Assembly: GCF_033063295.1 (NCBI RefSeq)
Contig: NZ_JAWJZH010000001.1
Span: forward strand, 1,736,001-1,800,000
Source: Nitrosomonas sp. Is35
GTDB taxonomy: Bacteria; Pseudomonadota; Gammaproteobacteria; Burkholderiales; Nitrosomonadaceae
DNA length: 64,000 bases
Direction of reading: 5' to 3'
In this document: piece after piece, positions 53,767 through 63,283 of the stretch
Layout: every line of letters starts with the position of its first letter
Numbering within the stretch: position 1 is the first letter of the stretch
The notes under the pieces: model-generated
What the model saw: the letters and a program-made list of their open reading frames with translations, nothing else
The model's database searches: none
Told to the model about the DNA's origin: nothing
Translations under genes and position numbers: made by a program

Positions 53767-54880
53767 TCCACGCGGTACCACTATCCCGCTGGCCATCAGC
53801 GGTCCTTCCGTTCTAGCTTGCGGCGCCTGGCTGAAAAATACCATTTGTGTAACGCAAGGCCATCGTGCACATATCTCTCCGTTGATTGGCGACTTGGCAA
53901 CAGTAGAAGCTCGTCAGCAACTAAATCGAACCGTGCAGCGTCTATGCCAGGATTATTCCATTCAGCCGGAAATCGTCACGCACGACCTGCATCCGGATTT
54001 TTACAGCACGCAATTTGCGCAAACATACGCTGAACAGCGGCGTATTCCTGCATTGGCCGTACAGCATCATCATGCCCACATCGCTGCCATTTGCGCCGAA
54101 CACCAATTGATTCAGCCGGTATTAGGCTTGGCGCTGGATGGTGTCGGTCTGGGAACGGACAACACACCTTGGGGCGGTGAGTTGCTATTGGTCGATGGCG
54201 CTCGTTTTGACCGGCTCGGTCACCTGACAACCTTGGCATTGCCAGGCGGTGACCGCGCCGCACAAGAGCCGTGGCGCATGGCTGCAGCAGCGTTATTCCG
54301 CTTAAATCGCGGCGCTGAAATTACCTCGCGTTTTCCAGATCAACCGGCGGCGGCGACGGTTGCCGCGATGCTGGCACAAAATTTGAATTGTCCCCATACA
54401 TCCAGCATGGGGCGCTTGTTCGACGCAGCGGCCGGATTGCTGGACGTCAATGCGATTCAATCGAATGAAGCACAAGCCGCCATACAATTGCAGCAACTCG
54501 CCGAACAACATGGAGAAACTGGTGCGCTGATGGACGGTTATCGCATCAGCGCTGACAACCAACTGGATTTCTCGTCCTTACTGTCGGCACTGATCGATTG
54601 CCGTGATGCCGGACATGATGCCGCCTACGGCGCCGCGCTATTTCATGCCACACTGGTTGCCGGATTGGCGGCGTGGATTGTACAGGCGGCCGAACAACAT
54701 CATATTTCACAGATAGCGCTGGGTGGCGGGTGTTTTCATAACGCGATATTGCGGCATGGCTTGATCCATCACTTGATTGCATCGCCGCTCCAAATCTTCA
54801 TCGCACAGCAGATGTTGCCGGATGACAGCGCAGTTGCATTAGGCCAGGCATGGGTGGCATTGCAGCACAACCGGTTATAA
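53759..54880 (+). CDS. hypF: Short HypF (Kae1/TsaD-like C-terminal domain only)
   Basis: The 373-residue frame from TTG 53759 contains only the carbamoyltransferase (Kae1-like) part: [43 protein letters not shown] and the end [10 protein letters not shown]. The acylphosphatase, zinc finger and YrdC domains of typical HypF (about 750) are missing. Ralstonia eutropha has a similar short HypF1. No ATG is near; a TTG that overlaps the hypB stop is the best start. Confidence 0.8.
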   Translation: MANPRGTTIPLAISGPSVLACGAWLKNTICVTQGHRAHISPLIGDLATVEARQQLNRTVQRLCQDYSIQPEIVTHDLHPDFYSTQFAQTYAEQRRIPALAVQHHHAHIAAICAEHQLIQPVLGLALDGVGLGTDNTPWGGELLLVDGARFDRLGHLTTLALPGGDRAAQEPWRMAAAALFRLNRGAEITSRFPDQPAAATVAAMLAQNLNCPHTSSMGRLFDAAAGLLDVNAIQSNEAQAAIQLQQLAEQHGETGALMDGYRISADNQLDFSSLLSALIDCRDAGHDAAYGAALFHATLVAGLAAWIVQAAEQHHISQIALGGGCFHNAILRHGLIHHLIASPLQIFIAQQMLPDDSAVALGQAWVALQHNRL

Positions 54881-54910
54881 TGACGATTTCTTACAACCGA
54901 AGGCCTTAGA

Positions 54911-55768
54911 ATGAGCAACAACTATGTACAACGCTTTCTTCTGGAAAATCTGGACATCCGCGGTGCCATCGTACACCTCGACTCGGTTTGGCAAGCCCTA
55001 TTAACCGGGCGCAACTATCCACAACCGGTGACCCAGCTGGTAGGAGAGATGAGCGCCGTCACCCTGCTGCTGGGCGAAAATCTCAAGCAAGCCGGCCGGT
55101 TGACCATCCAATTGAATGGCAATGGTCCCGTTTCGATGTTGGTTATCGACTGCACCGATACTTTACATATTCGCGGCATGGCAAAACACGCAGAAAACAT
55201 CGCAGCGCAGCCTGTGTCCGAACTGCTCGGTGATGGTCAATTGCTGATCACATTGGACATGCCGTCGATGCGCGAGTGTTATCAAAGCATCGTACCGCTC
55301 GACGGCAACAATATCGCCGAAATCTTTGAGCATTACTTCCGCCAATCCGAGCAACTGCCCTCGCGCTTATTTTTGATCACCACGGATACCGCCATTTTTG
55401 GCTTATTGCTGCAAAAACTGCCTAATGCCGATCTGCAAGACCCCGACGGCTGGGCGCGCGCCGAAGCACTGGCGGCGACAGTGCATGATCATGCACTATT
55501 CGACTTGACTGTGGAAGAAATACTGACCCGCCTGTTTTATCAAGAAACCATCCGCATTTTCGATGCACAAACCATCCAGTACGGCTGCCGCGAAGACTCT
55601 GCTAAGATTTACGCCATGCTACATTCGCTCGGCCGCGAGGAAGTCGATTCAATCCTGAAAGAATTCGGCGAAGTGGTTGTCAACGATGACATCTGCAATC
55701 GTGAGTACCGTCTGGATGCGCTGGCGGTTGATACCATATTCCGCGAGGCAGGGCCGACGGTTCATTGA
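54911..55768 (+). CDS. hslO: Hsp33-like chaperonin with incomplete zinc site
   Basis: The body (about 1-225) is Hsp33: QRFLLENLDIRGAIVHLDSV, TLLLGENLKQAGRLTIQLNG, LLGDGQLLITLDM. In the redox switch domain only two Cys remain: IQYGCREDS (about 220) and NDDICNREYRLD (about 262), whereas typical Hsp33 has CxC and CxxC. Zinc binding is therefore doubtful. It lies 30 bases downstream of hypF. Confidence 0.85.
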   Translation: MSNNYVQRFLLENLDIRGAIVHLDSVWQALLTGRNYPQPVTQLVGEMSAVTLLLGENLKQAGRLTIQLNGNGPVSMLVIDCTDTLHIRGMAKHAENIAAQPVSELLGDGQLLITLDMPSMRECYQSIVPLDGNNIAEIFEHYFRQSEQLPSRLFLITTDTAIFGLLLQKLPNADLQDPDGWARAEALAATVHDHALFDLTVEEILTRLFYQETIRIFDAQTIQYGCREDSAKIYAMLHSLGREEVDSILKEFGEVVVNDDICNREYRLDALAVDTIFREAGPTVH

Positions 55769-55938
55769 GTTACAGCATATATCCTGCTAGAACTCATATA
55801 TTATCGATATCTGCCGTTTTATACTTCACATATTTTTCACATTTGCTAAGATATGATCGGCTCAAGAATATCCCCGGTGAGCAAACGGTTTCTTTCTTGT
55901 AAGAAGCCTGACCGGGTTCACACGATGAAGTTAGGAGA

Positions 55939-56334
55939 ATGATGATGGCACCACGAATAGCACATGTTGACGATGATTCCGATATCCGCGAAGCGGTTGA
56001 ACGGATTCTTTGCAAGAATGGATATGAAGTTAGCAGTTATCTGTCCATGCAAGATTTTATCGATTCACTGGAAGATGAAAGCAAACGCCCTGATCTGGCA
56101 ATTCTTGATGTAATGGTCGAATCCATGGATTCCGGTTTGACTACCTATGCAAAGATTCACAAACGCTTTCCACAAATACAAACCATTTTTCTCACCTCCT
56201 TGGGCGATATGATCAGACCTTATTTTGAGGATGGCTCGCATGAATGGGTGTGTATCATGGAAAAACCCGTCGAACCGGTAAGCTTATTGGCAACGATCAA
56301 TGATCGATTAAAGCATACGGGAGAGGCTGCCTAG
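55939..56334 (+). CDS. Single-domain response regulator
   Basis: The 131-residue protein is a CheY-like receiver: HVDDDSDIREAVERIL (about 8-23), phosphoacceptor Asp in LAILDVMVES (about 57), Thr/Ser in FLTSLGD, Lys in MEKPVEP (about 112). A TAGGAG site precedes three ATGs. It is coupled to the sensor kinase. Confidence 0.85.
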   Translation: MMMAPRIAHVDDDSDIREAVERILCKNGYEVSSYLSMQDFIDSLEDESKRPDLAILDVMVESMDSGLTTYAKIHKRFPQIQTIFLTSLGDMIRPYFEDGSHEWVCIMEKPVEPVSLLATINDRLKHTGEAA

Positions 56335-56349
56335 TTGGATTATGTGAAA

Positions 56350-57789
56350 ATGGCGACAACTGAATTTTCCTGGGATAAATCCAATAGTCAAAATATTCTG
56401 CTTGAAATAAAAGGCGACAAACTTAAGCTCAGCGATGATGTATTAATCAGTAATATTCGCTGGTTTATTACTTTCCGCTGGGCATTAATTGTCACTTTGG
56501 TTTTCTTCGAAATCCTGATGCTATCGGCGTCGAATGTATTGACGCAATTTGGAATCAGCGAGCAGCAAAAATGGCCGGTCGCCATCATCATCGTACTGGT
56601 TGTCGCTAATATTGCTTACATCTTTGCATTAGACCGTTTCAAACCGGGTAAATATAACTCCCCCTCGATCAATCTATGGGTACAGATCATTGTCGATTTG
56701 ATCTGTTTGTCTGTTGTTGTACATTATATTGGCAGCACGACTACACCCATTTCATTTTTCTATGTGCTGCATATTGCGCTTGCCTGCATCTTTTTTTCTA
56801 CCCGCGAAAGCTTGTATGTCACCATTTTAGTGTGTCTCATGGATACGATAGTTATCATTGTTGATAACTTCCTGATCACGCAAACGCAAACGCCACTGTC
56901 AACATTGGTCAACAATCATCTGCTGTCGGAAAATGCGCGTAAAGATGGGGCAATGTTATGGATGTTTTTTCTCGATATCTTATTTTTTATCGTTTGGTAT
57001 GTAGTGTCGAGACTTTCCCTGATCGTCCGGGCGCATGAGCGCCACCTGCTGGATGCTTATAGGCAAATCAATCAGGCGCAAGTCGAAAAAGATCAATACG
57101 CCGTGCTGATGACGCATCAGCTCAAATCGCCGTTGGATGCCATCCGCAGCAAAATCAATTTGATTAAAGGGGGTTATTGCGGAGATGCTTCAGACGGCGT
57201 AAATGAAGCATTGGACAAGATTGATAGCCGCGCACAAAGTATGTCGAGCTTGATTCTCGACTTGCTCAGACTCGAGCGCTTGAAAGATACCTGTCTTAAT
57301 ACCGCAGTGTTCGAGACAATCGACATTCAAACCACACTGCAAAAATGTATTGAGAAATTAACGCTCGTTGCCAATGCCAAACATATCGCATTCAATTTAT
57401 CGATTGAAAATTTTTATTGCAAGGTTATCCCCGATCAACTGGAAATACTTCTGGAAAATATTATTACCAATGCGATCACCTATTCGCATGATAATACAGC
57501 GGTAGAAATTACATCCGCCATCAATCAGCGGGACCGAAGTGCTAGTATCACCATTACTGATCACGGTATAGGCATAGAGAATAAAGACTTACCGAATATA
57601 TTCAACGAATATTTTTATTCGCCCAGGGCGGCACTGCATAACAAGGCAACCAGCGGAATTGGCTTGTCCATCGTAAGAATCGCGGCAGAAAATAATAAAT
57701 TAAAAATCAAAGTGACCAGTGAACCAGGCGCGGGTACTTCGTTCACCGTACTGTTTAACGATATCGAATTGCCCGATGACGATCACTAG
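56350..57789 (+). CDS. Membrane sensor histidine kinase
   Basis: Six membrane segments (about 30-225) are followed by HisKA (LMTHQLKSPLDAIRSKINLI, His about 254) and HATPase_c (NIITNAITYS, DHGIGIENKDL, GIGLSIVRIA). The ATG at 56350 is the first good start; a TTG at 56335 is right after the regulator stop. The signal is not known. Confidence 0.88.
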   Translation: MATTEFSWDKSNSQNILLEIKGDKLKLSDDVLISNIRWFITFRWALIVTLVFFEILMLSASNVLTQFGISEQQKWPVAIIIVLVVANIAYIFALDRFKPGKYNSPSINLWVQIIVDLICLSVVVHYIGSTTTPISFFYVLHIALACIFFSTRESLYVTILVCLMDTIVIIVDNFLITQTQTPLSTLVNNHLLSENARKDGAMLWMFFLDILFFIVWYVVSRLSLIVRAHERHLLDAYRQINQAQVEKDQYAVLMTHQLKSPLDAIRSKINLIKGGYCGDASDGVNEALDKIDSRAQSMSSLILDLLRLERLKDTCLNTAVFETIDIQTTLQKCIEKLTLVANAKHIAFNLSIENFYCKVIPDQLEILLENIITNAITYSHDNTAVEITSAINQRDRSASITITDHGIGIENKDLPNIFNEYFYSPRAALHNKATSGIGLSIVRIAAENNKLKIKVTSEPGAGTSFTVLFNDIELPDDDH

Positions 57790-57876
57790 GGAAAACCCAC
57801 TGACAACCTTCGTTTATCGATACCAACCCTATCTCTATTGATACTCATTGCAGTAGTCCCATCATTTCAATCCAAT

Positions 57877-60270
57877 CTATTCGATTGTGCTGTGATACCA
57901 GTAGCGCCGGTTTGATTGTCTCCAACTCTCAACCGACCAGCCATTACTGGCAAAACGCAGCAAGATCGCGCCATCTCTGTCACTGCGCAGCAAGCGGCTG
58001 TTCAAGTTGAGATACCGTGCCATTACTTCTTCGCGCGGATGGCCATAGCGATTAAGGTAACCGACCGTAAAGACTGTCACTGCCGGACTCACCTGCCGCA
58101 CAAAATTCATTGTTGACGATGACAGGCTGCCGTGATGTGGCGCGATCAGCACGGTTGCCGGAAGCTTCTCACTGGCGCGGCTAAGCAACGCTAATTCATC
58201 TTTACCTTCAATATCCGCTGGTAGTAATACGCTGCCATGCAGCGATGTGATCTTTAGCACGCAACTGTTTGAATTGGTTTTGCGTTGTGAATTTGCATAA
58301 TCCTGCGGTAATGGGTGCAACAACTCAAAATGCACGCCATCCCAATGCCATGACTGTCCGGCATGGCATTGATCGTGATGCTTTGCAGTGCGCCGTATGG
58401 GATGCTGATCGTTCAAAGAAGACAACAACAATTCAACCGGTATTTCGTCCATTACCGACAAAGCGCCACCGCTATGGTCTGTATCCGCATGCGATACGAT
58501 CATGGCATCCAGTTTCCGTATGCCCTCACCACGCAAGTATGGTACGACAATACGGCTGCCGCTATCGGTATCGCCAAAGCCAGGCCCAGTATCAAACAAC
58601 ACCGTATGATGCGCTGTACGCGCGACAACGGCCAATCCCTGACCGGCATCCAGGATCGTCAGCCATAACTCACCGCTTTTGGGTTGCGCAGGCAATACCC
58701 AAAACATCGGCAATAACGCCATCGCTCCGAGCCAGCGTGCTGGGAAACCTGCAAAGAATCCGCTTGCCAAACTTCCGGGCAACAGCATCCACAAAATTCC
58801 GCAAACGGCTGCCAAGATTGTCCACAGCGGCGGCGTATGCTGCTGCCATACGGCCTGTGGAAAATCACTCAGCGCGTGCAATATCGTCATAACGAAGCTT
58901 AAAACTTCGTGTGCCACCGGCAAAATAAAGTCAAACAGCGGTATCACTGCCAACAGAGTCAGCGGCACGACCACAAGACTTATCAACGGAATGGCAATAG
59001 CATTAGCAAGCGGCGATACCATCGGTACCTGCTGGAAGAAAATCAGTAACAGCGGAATTAACCCCAGGGTGATCGCCCACTGAACCCGCAACCAATCGGT
59101 AAACCAGTGAACTTTGCCAATCCGCCCTACCGTTATCAGCATAATGAGTCCGATGGCACCGAACGACAACCAGAATCCGGGCGCCATGACGGCCCAGGGA
59201 TCGAGCAGAACCACCCAAAACAGCGCCCAAGCCAGCACCGTTGTTGCGGAAGATTGCTGCCCTCGCCATACTGCAATTGCCACAACGGCCAGCATATAGA
59301 GTGTCCGCTGCGCCGGAATTGCAAAACCGGACAGAACCGCATAAGCCAATGCCACAACCAGCCCAGCAACGACAGCAGCGCGGCGTGCCGGTAAACGTAA
59401 CGTCAGATAAGCCGACCAGCGCCATGACCAGAAAACCAGCGCAAACATCATGCTGGAAATCATCGTGATGTGCAGCCCGGAAATGGCCATCAAATGATTG
59501 GTGCCGGTTCGGGTGAAAATTTGCCATTGATCGCGCGGGATAGCGTGTTGATCGCCCATAGCCAAGGCTTGCAATACACCCGCATACGCATGGCCGGGTA
59601 AATTGGCGGCAAAACGCTGCTGAATATCCTCACGGATATGCTCAACCCAGTATTTGGGCGTTGAAACCATTGGTTGCAGAAGTTCATTATCAACCGATGG
59701 GCGCACGTATCCGCTTGCACGAATATTACGCTCCAACGCCCACACTTCATAATCAAAGCCATGTGGATTTATGCTGCCATGCGGCTGCTTGAGCCGCACG
59801 GTAATACGCCAGCGTTCCCCCGCGTGCAGGTTTGGCCGCTCCAAACGGTACGTTCCTGTTTGCCGCTCTTTGAACCAGGATAATAGAAGATGTTGAGGCA
59901 CAACCGCACCGGGTGTAATCACCTGCTCTACATCAAAACGGAAGCGGATACCACGTTCATTGCTGTGCTGCACACTCGCCACTACGCCGGTTATTTGTAT
60001 ATCCTTCCGCTCCCAGCTTGGCGGCAAGATATCGGACAAACGCCACTGTGCCAAAGCCGCAGCCCAGAAAAACCCGATCCCCAGGAAAAACAGACACAGT
60101 AAGATTTCGCGTAGCGTAATCGATGCGTCCGATGAATAACGCGCAAGCAATCCGCTGACGGCCAGGATCGGGATGAAACCCCAAGCCCAATCGAGTGCGG
60201 GCAAGTCAGCTTGCTGCTGCAGCAAACCAACCCCCAAAACAAAAGCCAGAATGTTTAATCGTACTGACAA
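57877..60270 (-). CDS. comEC: ComEC/Rec2-like DNA uptake channel
   Basis: The 797-residue protein has the DUF4131 N-terminal region, the competence domain (NHLMAISGLHITMISSMMFA, about 251-270) with 8-10 membrane segments, and a C-terminal metallo-beta-lactamase domain (ILDAGQGLAVVARTAHHTVL, VSHADTDHSGG). It moves single-stranded DNA into the cell. The neighbours are two two-component systems. Confidence 0.93.
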   Translation of the reverse strand: MSVRLNILAFVLGVGLLQQQADLPALDWAWGFIPILAVSGLLARYSSDASITLREILLCLFFLGIGFFWAAALAQWRLSDILPPSWERKDIQITGVVASVQHSNERGIRFRFDVEQVITPGAVVPQHLLLSWFKERQTGTYRLERPNLHAGERWRITVRLKQPHGSINPHGFDYEVWALERNIRASGYVRPSVDNELLQPMVSTPKYWVEHIREDIQQRFAANLPGHAYAGVLQALAMGDQHAIPRDQWQIFTRTGTNHLMAISGLHITMISSMMFALVFWSWRWSAYLTLRLPARRAAVVAGLVVALAYAVLSGFAIPAQRTLYMLAVVAIAVWRGQQSSATTVLAWALFWVVLLDPWAVMAPGFWLSFGAIGLIMLITVGRIGKVHWFTDWLRVQWAITLGLIPLLLIFFQQVPMVSPLANAIAIPLISLVVVPLTLLAVIPLFDFILPVAHEVLSFVMTILHALSDFPQAVWQQHTPPLWTILAAVCGILWMLLPGSLASGFFAGFPARWLGAMALLPMFWVLPAQPKSGELWLTILDAGQGLAVVARTAHHTVLFDTGPGFGDTDSGSRIVVPYLRGEGIRKLDAMIVSHADTDHSGGALSVMDEIPVELLLSSLNDQHPIRRTAKHHDQCHAGQSWHWDGVHFELLHPLPQDYANSQRKTNSNSCVLKITSLHGSVLLPADIEGKDELALLSRASEKLPATVLIAPHHGSLSSSTMNFVRQVSPAVTVFTVGYLNRYGHPREEVMARYLNLNSRLLRSDRDGAILLRFASNGWSVESWRQSNRRYWYHSTIE

Positions 60271-60508
60271 ACCGTTTCAACCTTCATGACGTGCAAATCA
60301 ATGCTTAAAACATCAGTACGGCACCCGCAACTTTCACTGTAATCTCCAGTTCCTTCGTTTGTAGGATTTTTCTCATAAAATTATAGCGTTATGATTTGTA
60401 ATAATTTGGTACTATAACATTACGTATTCTTAGCAGATGAAATACAGTTATGCTTGAATCACCGGGCACAGCTCCAGCATACGCGTAGGATGAGTAATAG
60501 GAGATAGT

Positions 60509-61723
60509 ATGACGCAAAGTGAAGAGCAAAGAAGAAAAGATGACGATATAAAATTCAGCAAAACCGAGCTACTGAGCGAATTGCAAACGTCTCACTTTGA
60601 ACTGGAGTTGCAGTACCGGGAACTTAAAGAAACACAGCAGCAATTGAGTGAATCTCACAGCCGCTTTGAAGATCTTTACGAATATGCACCAGTCGGCTAC
60701 CTGACTTTAGACAAAACCGGGCACATTTTATCGCTTAATCTCAGGGGCGCGAAATTACTCAACAATGACCGCGAAGCGCTGATCGGCAAATCTTTCATGG
60801 AGTGCTTTTTTGATATCAACAAGCAAATTTTTACCGATTATTTGCAAAAAGTTTTCGTTACCTCAGGAAAAACCACAGTTGATCTAAAAATCAAGAACGC
60901 AGATGAGCATCTAAACTATCTCAGGCTGCAAAGCACAGTGATGTGTGATAACAGCACTTGCCTCATGATCATGTCCGATATCAGTCAGCTTAAGAAAACC
61001 ATCAATCTTAATCGCAACCTATTAAATGAAAACAGACGGTTAATGAAAGAATTGTTTCAAGTGCAAGAAAAAGAACGGCGTTCACTCGCGCGTGAATTGC
61101 ACGATGAGTTAGGGCAATGGCTTACGGTGATTCGCATCGAGAATGAAGTCATTCTGAATAACGCTCCGGCCGATTCGGTAAGTTCTGCCAGTGCGCGCGC
61201 AATCCGCGACTGTACTCAGAAAATGAATGAAGTAATCCATGAAATGCTGCATAAATTGCGGCCCGTGTTGCTGGATACGCTGGGATTGGTCGATGCTTTA
61301 TTGGAACTGAAACGGCAATGGAGCACGCACCATCCGCAGATCATTCTTGAATTCAAATTGAGCGGTGAACTGGATAAATTGCACGAATCGATCAATATCG
61401 CCATCTTCCGTATCATCCAAGAAGGTTTGAACAATATCTACAACCACTCCGAAGCCACCTGGGCACAAATAAGCTTCAGCCGTGAAAGCAGTTTAGAGTG
61501 CATGGAAGATTGTTTGCTGCTCACCATCGAAGACAACGGCAAGGGATATAATATCAATCAACAATTTCGCGGATTAGGATTACTCGGTATGCGTGAGCGC
61601 GTCATTGCCATGGGTGGCACATTGTCGGTGCGCAGCGCATGCAATGAAGGCACGGAAATCAATATTAAACTGCCAATTGAACACTCAAATTATGACGAAA
61701 CCAATCTCTATCCTGTTGATTGA
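60509..61723 (+). CDS. PAS-domain sensor kinase, HisKA_3/NarX type
   Basis: No membrane segment is seen. A coiled start is followed by a PAS domain (FEDLYEYAPVGYLTLDKTGH, about 51-70), HisKA_3 (EKERRSLARELHDELGQWLT, His about 197) and HATPase_c (IFRIIQEGLNNIYNHSE, DNGKGY, GLGLLGMRERVIAMGG). It should phosphorylate the LuxR-type regulator whose gene overlaps its end. Confidence 0.9.
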   Translation: MTQSEEQRRKDDDIKFSKTELLSELQTSHFELELQYRELKETQQQLSESHSRFEDLYEYAPVGYLTLDKTGHILSLNLRGAKLLNNDREALIGKSFMECFFDINKQIFTDYLQKVFVTSGKTTVDLKIKNADEHLNYLRLQSTVMCDNSTCLMIMSDISQLKKTINLNRNLLNENRRLMKELFQVQEKERRSLARELHDELGQWLTVIRIENEVILNNAPADSVSSASARAIRDCTQKMNEVIHEMLHKLRPVLLDTLGLVDALLELKRQWSTHHPQIILEFKLSGELDKLHESINIAIFRIIQEGLNNIYNHSEATWAQISFSRESSLECMEDCLLLTIEDNGKGYNINQQFRGLGLLGMRERVIAMGGTLSVRSACNEGTEINIKLPIEHSNYDETNLYPVD

Positions 61724-62339
61724 TGATCATCCCGTAGTGCGTACCGGTTATCGCCGGTTGCTGGAGAGCACACCCGATATCTGCGTTGTCGGGGAAGCCG
61801 ACGATGGCGAGTCCGGTTACCAATACTACTTGGAATATCAACCGGATGTGACGATTCTGGATCTGAACATGCCGGGCATCGGCGGACTCGAAACCATCCG
61901 GCGCATCAAAGCCAGAGATCCCGCGGCACACGTCCTGGTATTCAGCATGCTGAATAATGTCACGATGGCGCAACGATCATTAAAAGCCGGAGCCACCGGA
62001 TTTCTCAGCAAACAAAGCGGCATTGGAGAAATGGTTCAGGCGGTGCGGCAAGTCAATGCGGGAAAAATTTATATCGAATCGGAGTTAGCCGCAACACTGG
62101 CACTCAACGCAACACGCAAGGATACCTGCGAAAACCCTTTGGATATGCTCACCAAGCGAGAATTTCAAATATTCAAACTGATCGCGGAAGGAAACTCCAG
62201 CACGCAAATCGCGGAAAAACTCGCCATCAGCCCGAAAACCGTCGGTGTTCATCATGTCAACCTGATGCGAAAGTTACAATTGCAGAACACCACACAGCTT
62301 ATTCGTCTGGCGATTAACAATAACGTCATTCAGACATAA
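61692..62339 (+). CDS. NarL/LuxR-type response regulator
   Basis: ATG 61692 lies within the kinase end (32-base overlap), so translation is coupled. The receiver (ILLIDDHPVVRTGYRRLLES, phosphoacceptor Asp in ILDLNMPG) is followed by a LuxR helix-turn-helix (LTKREFQIFKLIAEGNSSTQ, then SPKTVGVHHVNLMRKL). The cognate signal is not known. Confidence 0.9.
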   Translation: MTKPISILLIDDHPVVRTGYRRLLESTPDICVVGEADDGESGYQYYLEYQPDVTILDLNMPGIGGLETIRRIKARDPAAHVLVFSMLNNVTMAQRSLKAGATGFLSKQSGIGEMVQAVRQVNAGKIYIESELAATLALNATRKDTCENPLDMLTKREFQIFKLIAEGNSSTQIAEKLAISPKTVGVHHVNLMRKLQLQNTTQLIRLAINNNVIQT

Positions 62340-62362
62340 ATGACAGCGTAACTTAGGGTCTG

Positions 62363-62809
62363 TTAACACAATCTGATTGCTTCGACGATGAGAGCGAAGT
62401 GGATAAAGGAGATGAAGACGACATCGAGCTTATCGAACCTGGAGAAGATGCGGCGAAATCCCTTGAGCCTTCTGAACAATCGTTCGATCTCGTTGCGTTT
62501 TTTGTACATGGCACGGTTGTATTCCCAGGGTGACAAGCGATTTGCTTTGGGCGGAACAACCGGGATGTAACCCAAATCTAGTGCCAGTTGCCGGGTTTGG
62601 TCGCCCTCATAAGCACGATCCATCAGCAGGTAGGTGGGCGTATTGACGGGACCGAGGGAAAGCAAAAGCTGCCTGCCCTCTGGCGCATCGTGGGCGTGAC
62701 CGGGCGAGAGGGCAAAGCCTATGGTTGTTCTGGAATCTGCGGCAACCAGATGAATTTTGGTGGTCCATCCACCTCGAGATTTTCCGATGGATTGGGGGCC
62801 GTTTTTTTT
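62363..62809 (-). CDS. IS transposase, second frame (C-terminal DDE half)
   Basis: From the slippery run on, the -1 frame is open to TAA at 62363, encoding DDE residues: Asp in YLLMDRAYEGD and Glu in RNEIERLFRRLKGFRR, with a PPKANRLSPWEYNRAMYKKR stretch. An internal Met at 62665 is not a likely start. It is only useful as a fusion. Confidence 0.8.
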   Translation of the reverse strand, partial: KKNGPQSIGKSRGGWTTKIHLVAADSRTTIGFALSPGHAHDAPEGRQLLLSLGPVNTPTYLLMDRAYEGDQTRQLALDLGYIPVVPPKANRLSPWEYNRAMYKKRNEIERLFRRLKGFRRIFSRFDKLDVVFISFIHFALIVEAIRLC

Positions 62810-63132
62810 AACGCACCCGTACCGTCGGGATGGACTTTGATGCTGGTGCTGTCCAGCGAAACAGTTTCAATACGGATACGGATGATTTGCTGATGCTGAA
62901 GTTGCCCAAATACATGGCTCAGTACACCACTCTTTGCCCAGCGATTCATGCGGGTATAGATGGTATGCCAGTTGCCGAATCGCTTGGGCAGTCCTCGCCA
63001 CTTGCAGCCATGCTCGGCAACGTAAAGAATGGCATTGAGAACTTGCAGATTGGAATGGCTGACGTTGCCACGCTGACGCGGCAGGCAGTGCTCGATCTGT
63101 TGATATTGAGTTTCGGTGATTTCCATCACCAA
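62719..63132 (-). CDS. IS transposase, first frame (N-terminal half)
   Basis: The frame starts near ATG 63132/63126 and encodes the DUF4096-type helix-turn-helix (LQVLNAILYVAEHGCKWRGL, then PKRFGNWHTIYTRMNRW) plus the first DDE Asp in VSLDSTSIKVH (about 96). It stops at 62719 after the slip point. Confidence 0.85.
   Translation of the reverse strand: MVMEITETQYQQIEHCLPRQRGNVSHSNLQVLNAILYVAEHGCKWRGLPKRFGNWHTIYTRMNRWAKSGVLSHVFGQLQHQQIIRIRIETVSLDSTSIKVHPDGTGALKKTAPNPSENLEVDGPPKFIWLPQIPEQP
62802..62809 (-). other. A8 slippery run for transposase frameshifting
   Basis: On the minus strand GCG TTA AAA AAA ACG offers an A AAA AAA heptamer. Slippage by -1 joins the two transposase frames and restores the DDE triad. 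Confidence 0.7.
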
Positions 63133-63283
63133 ATTATATCAAATAGCGTTAACAGGCCCTAGTTAATGCGCAATGGAAATAAGCATAATACTTATTTTCT
63201 CAACCCGGCGCATCGATTAAGATGACTTCTCCGTAAGCAAGTCAAAGTGGCACCAAGCCATAGTCCCTCAATCAGGAGCAAAA

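Larger units (their letters stand above)
62356..63159 (-). mobile_element. IS5-family (IS427-like) insertion sequence, 804 bp
   Basis: Ends are imperfect inverted repeats: GGGTCTGTTAACACAAT at the left and GGGCCTGTTAACGCTAT at the right (inverted). Both flanks carry TA (62354-62355 and 63160-63161), a short target duplication. The transposase is split in two frames joined by a -1 slip at an A8 run, as in the IS427 group. It lies between the NarL-type regulator and fba. Confidence 0.85.
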
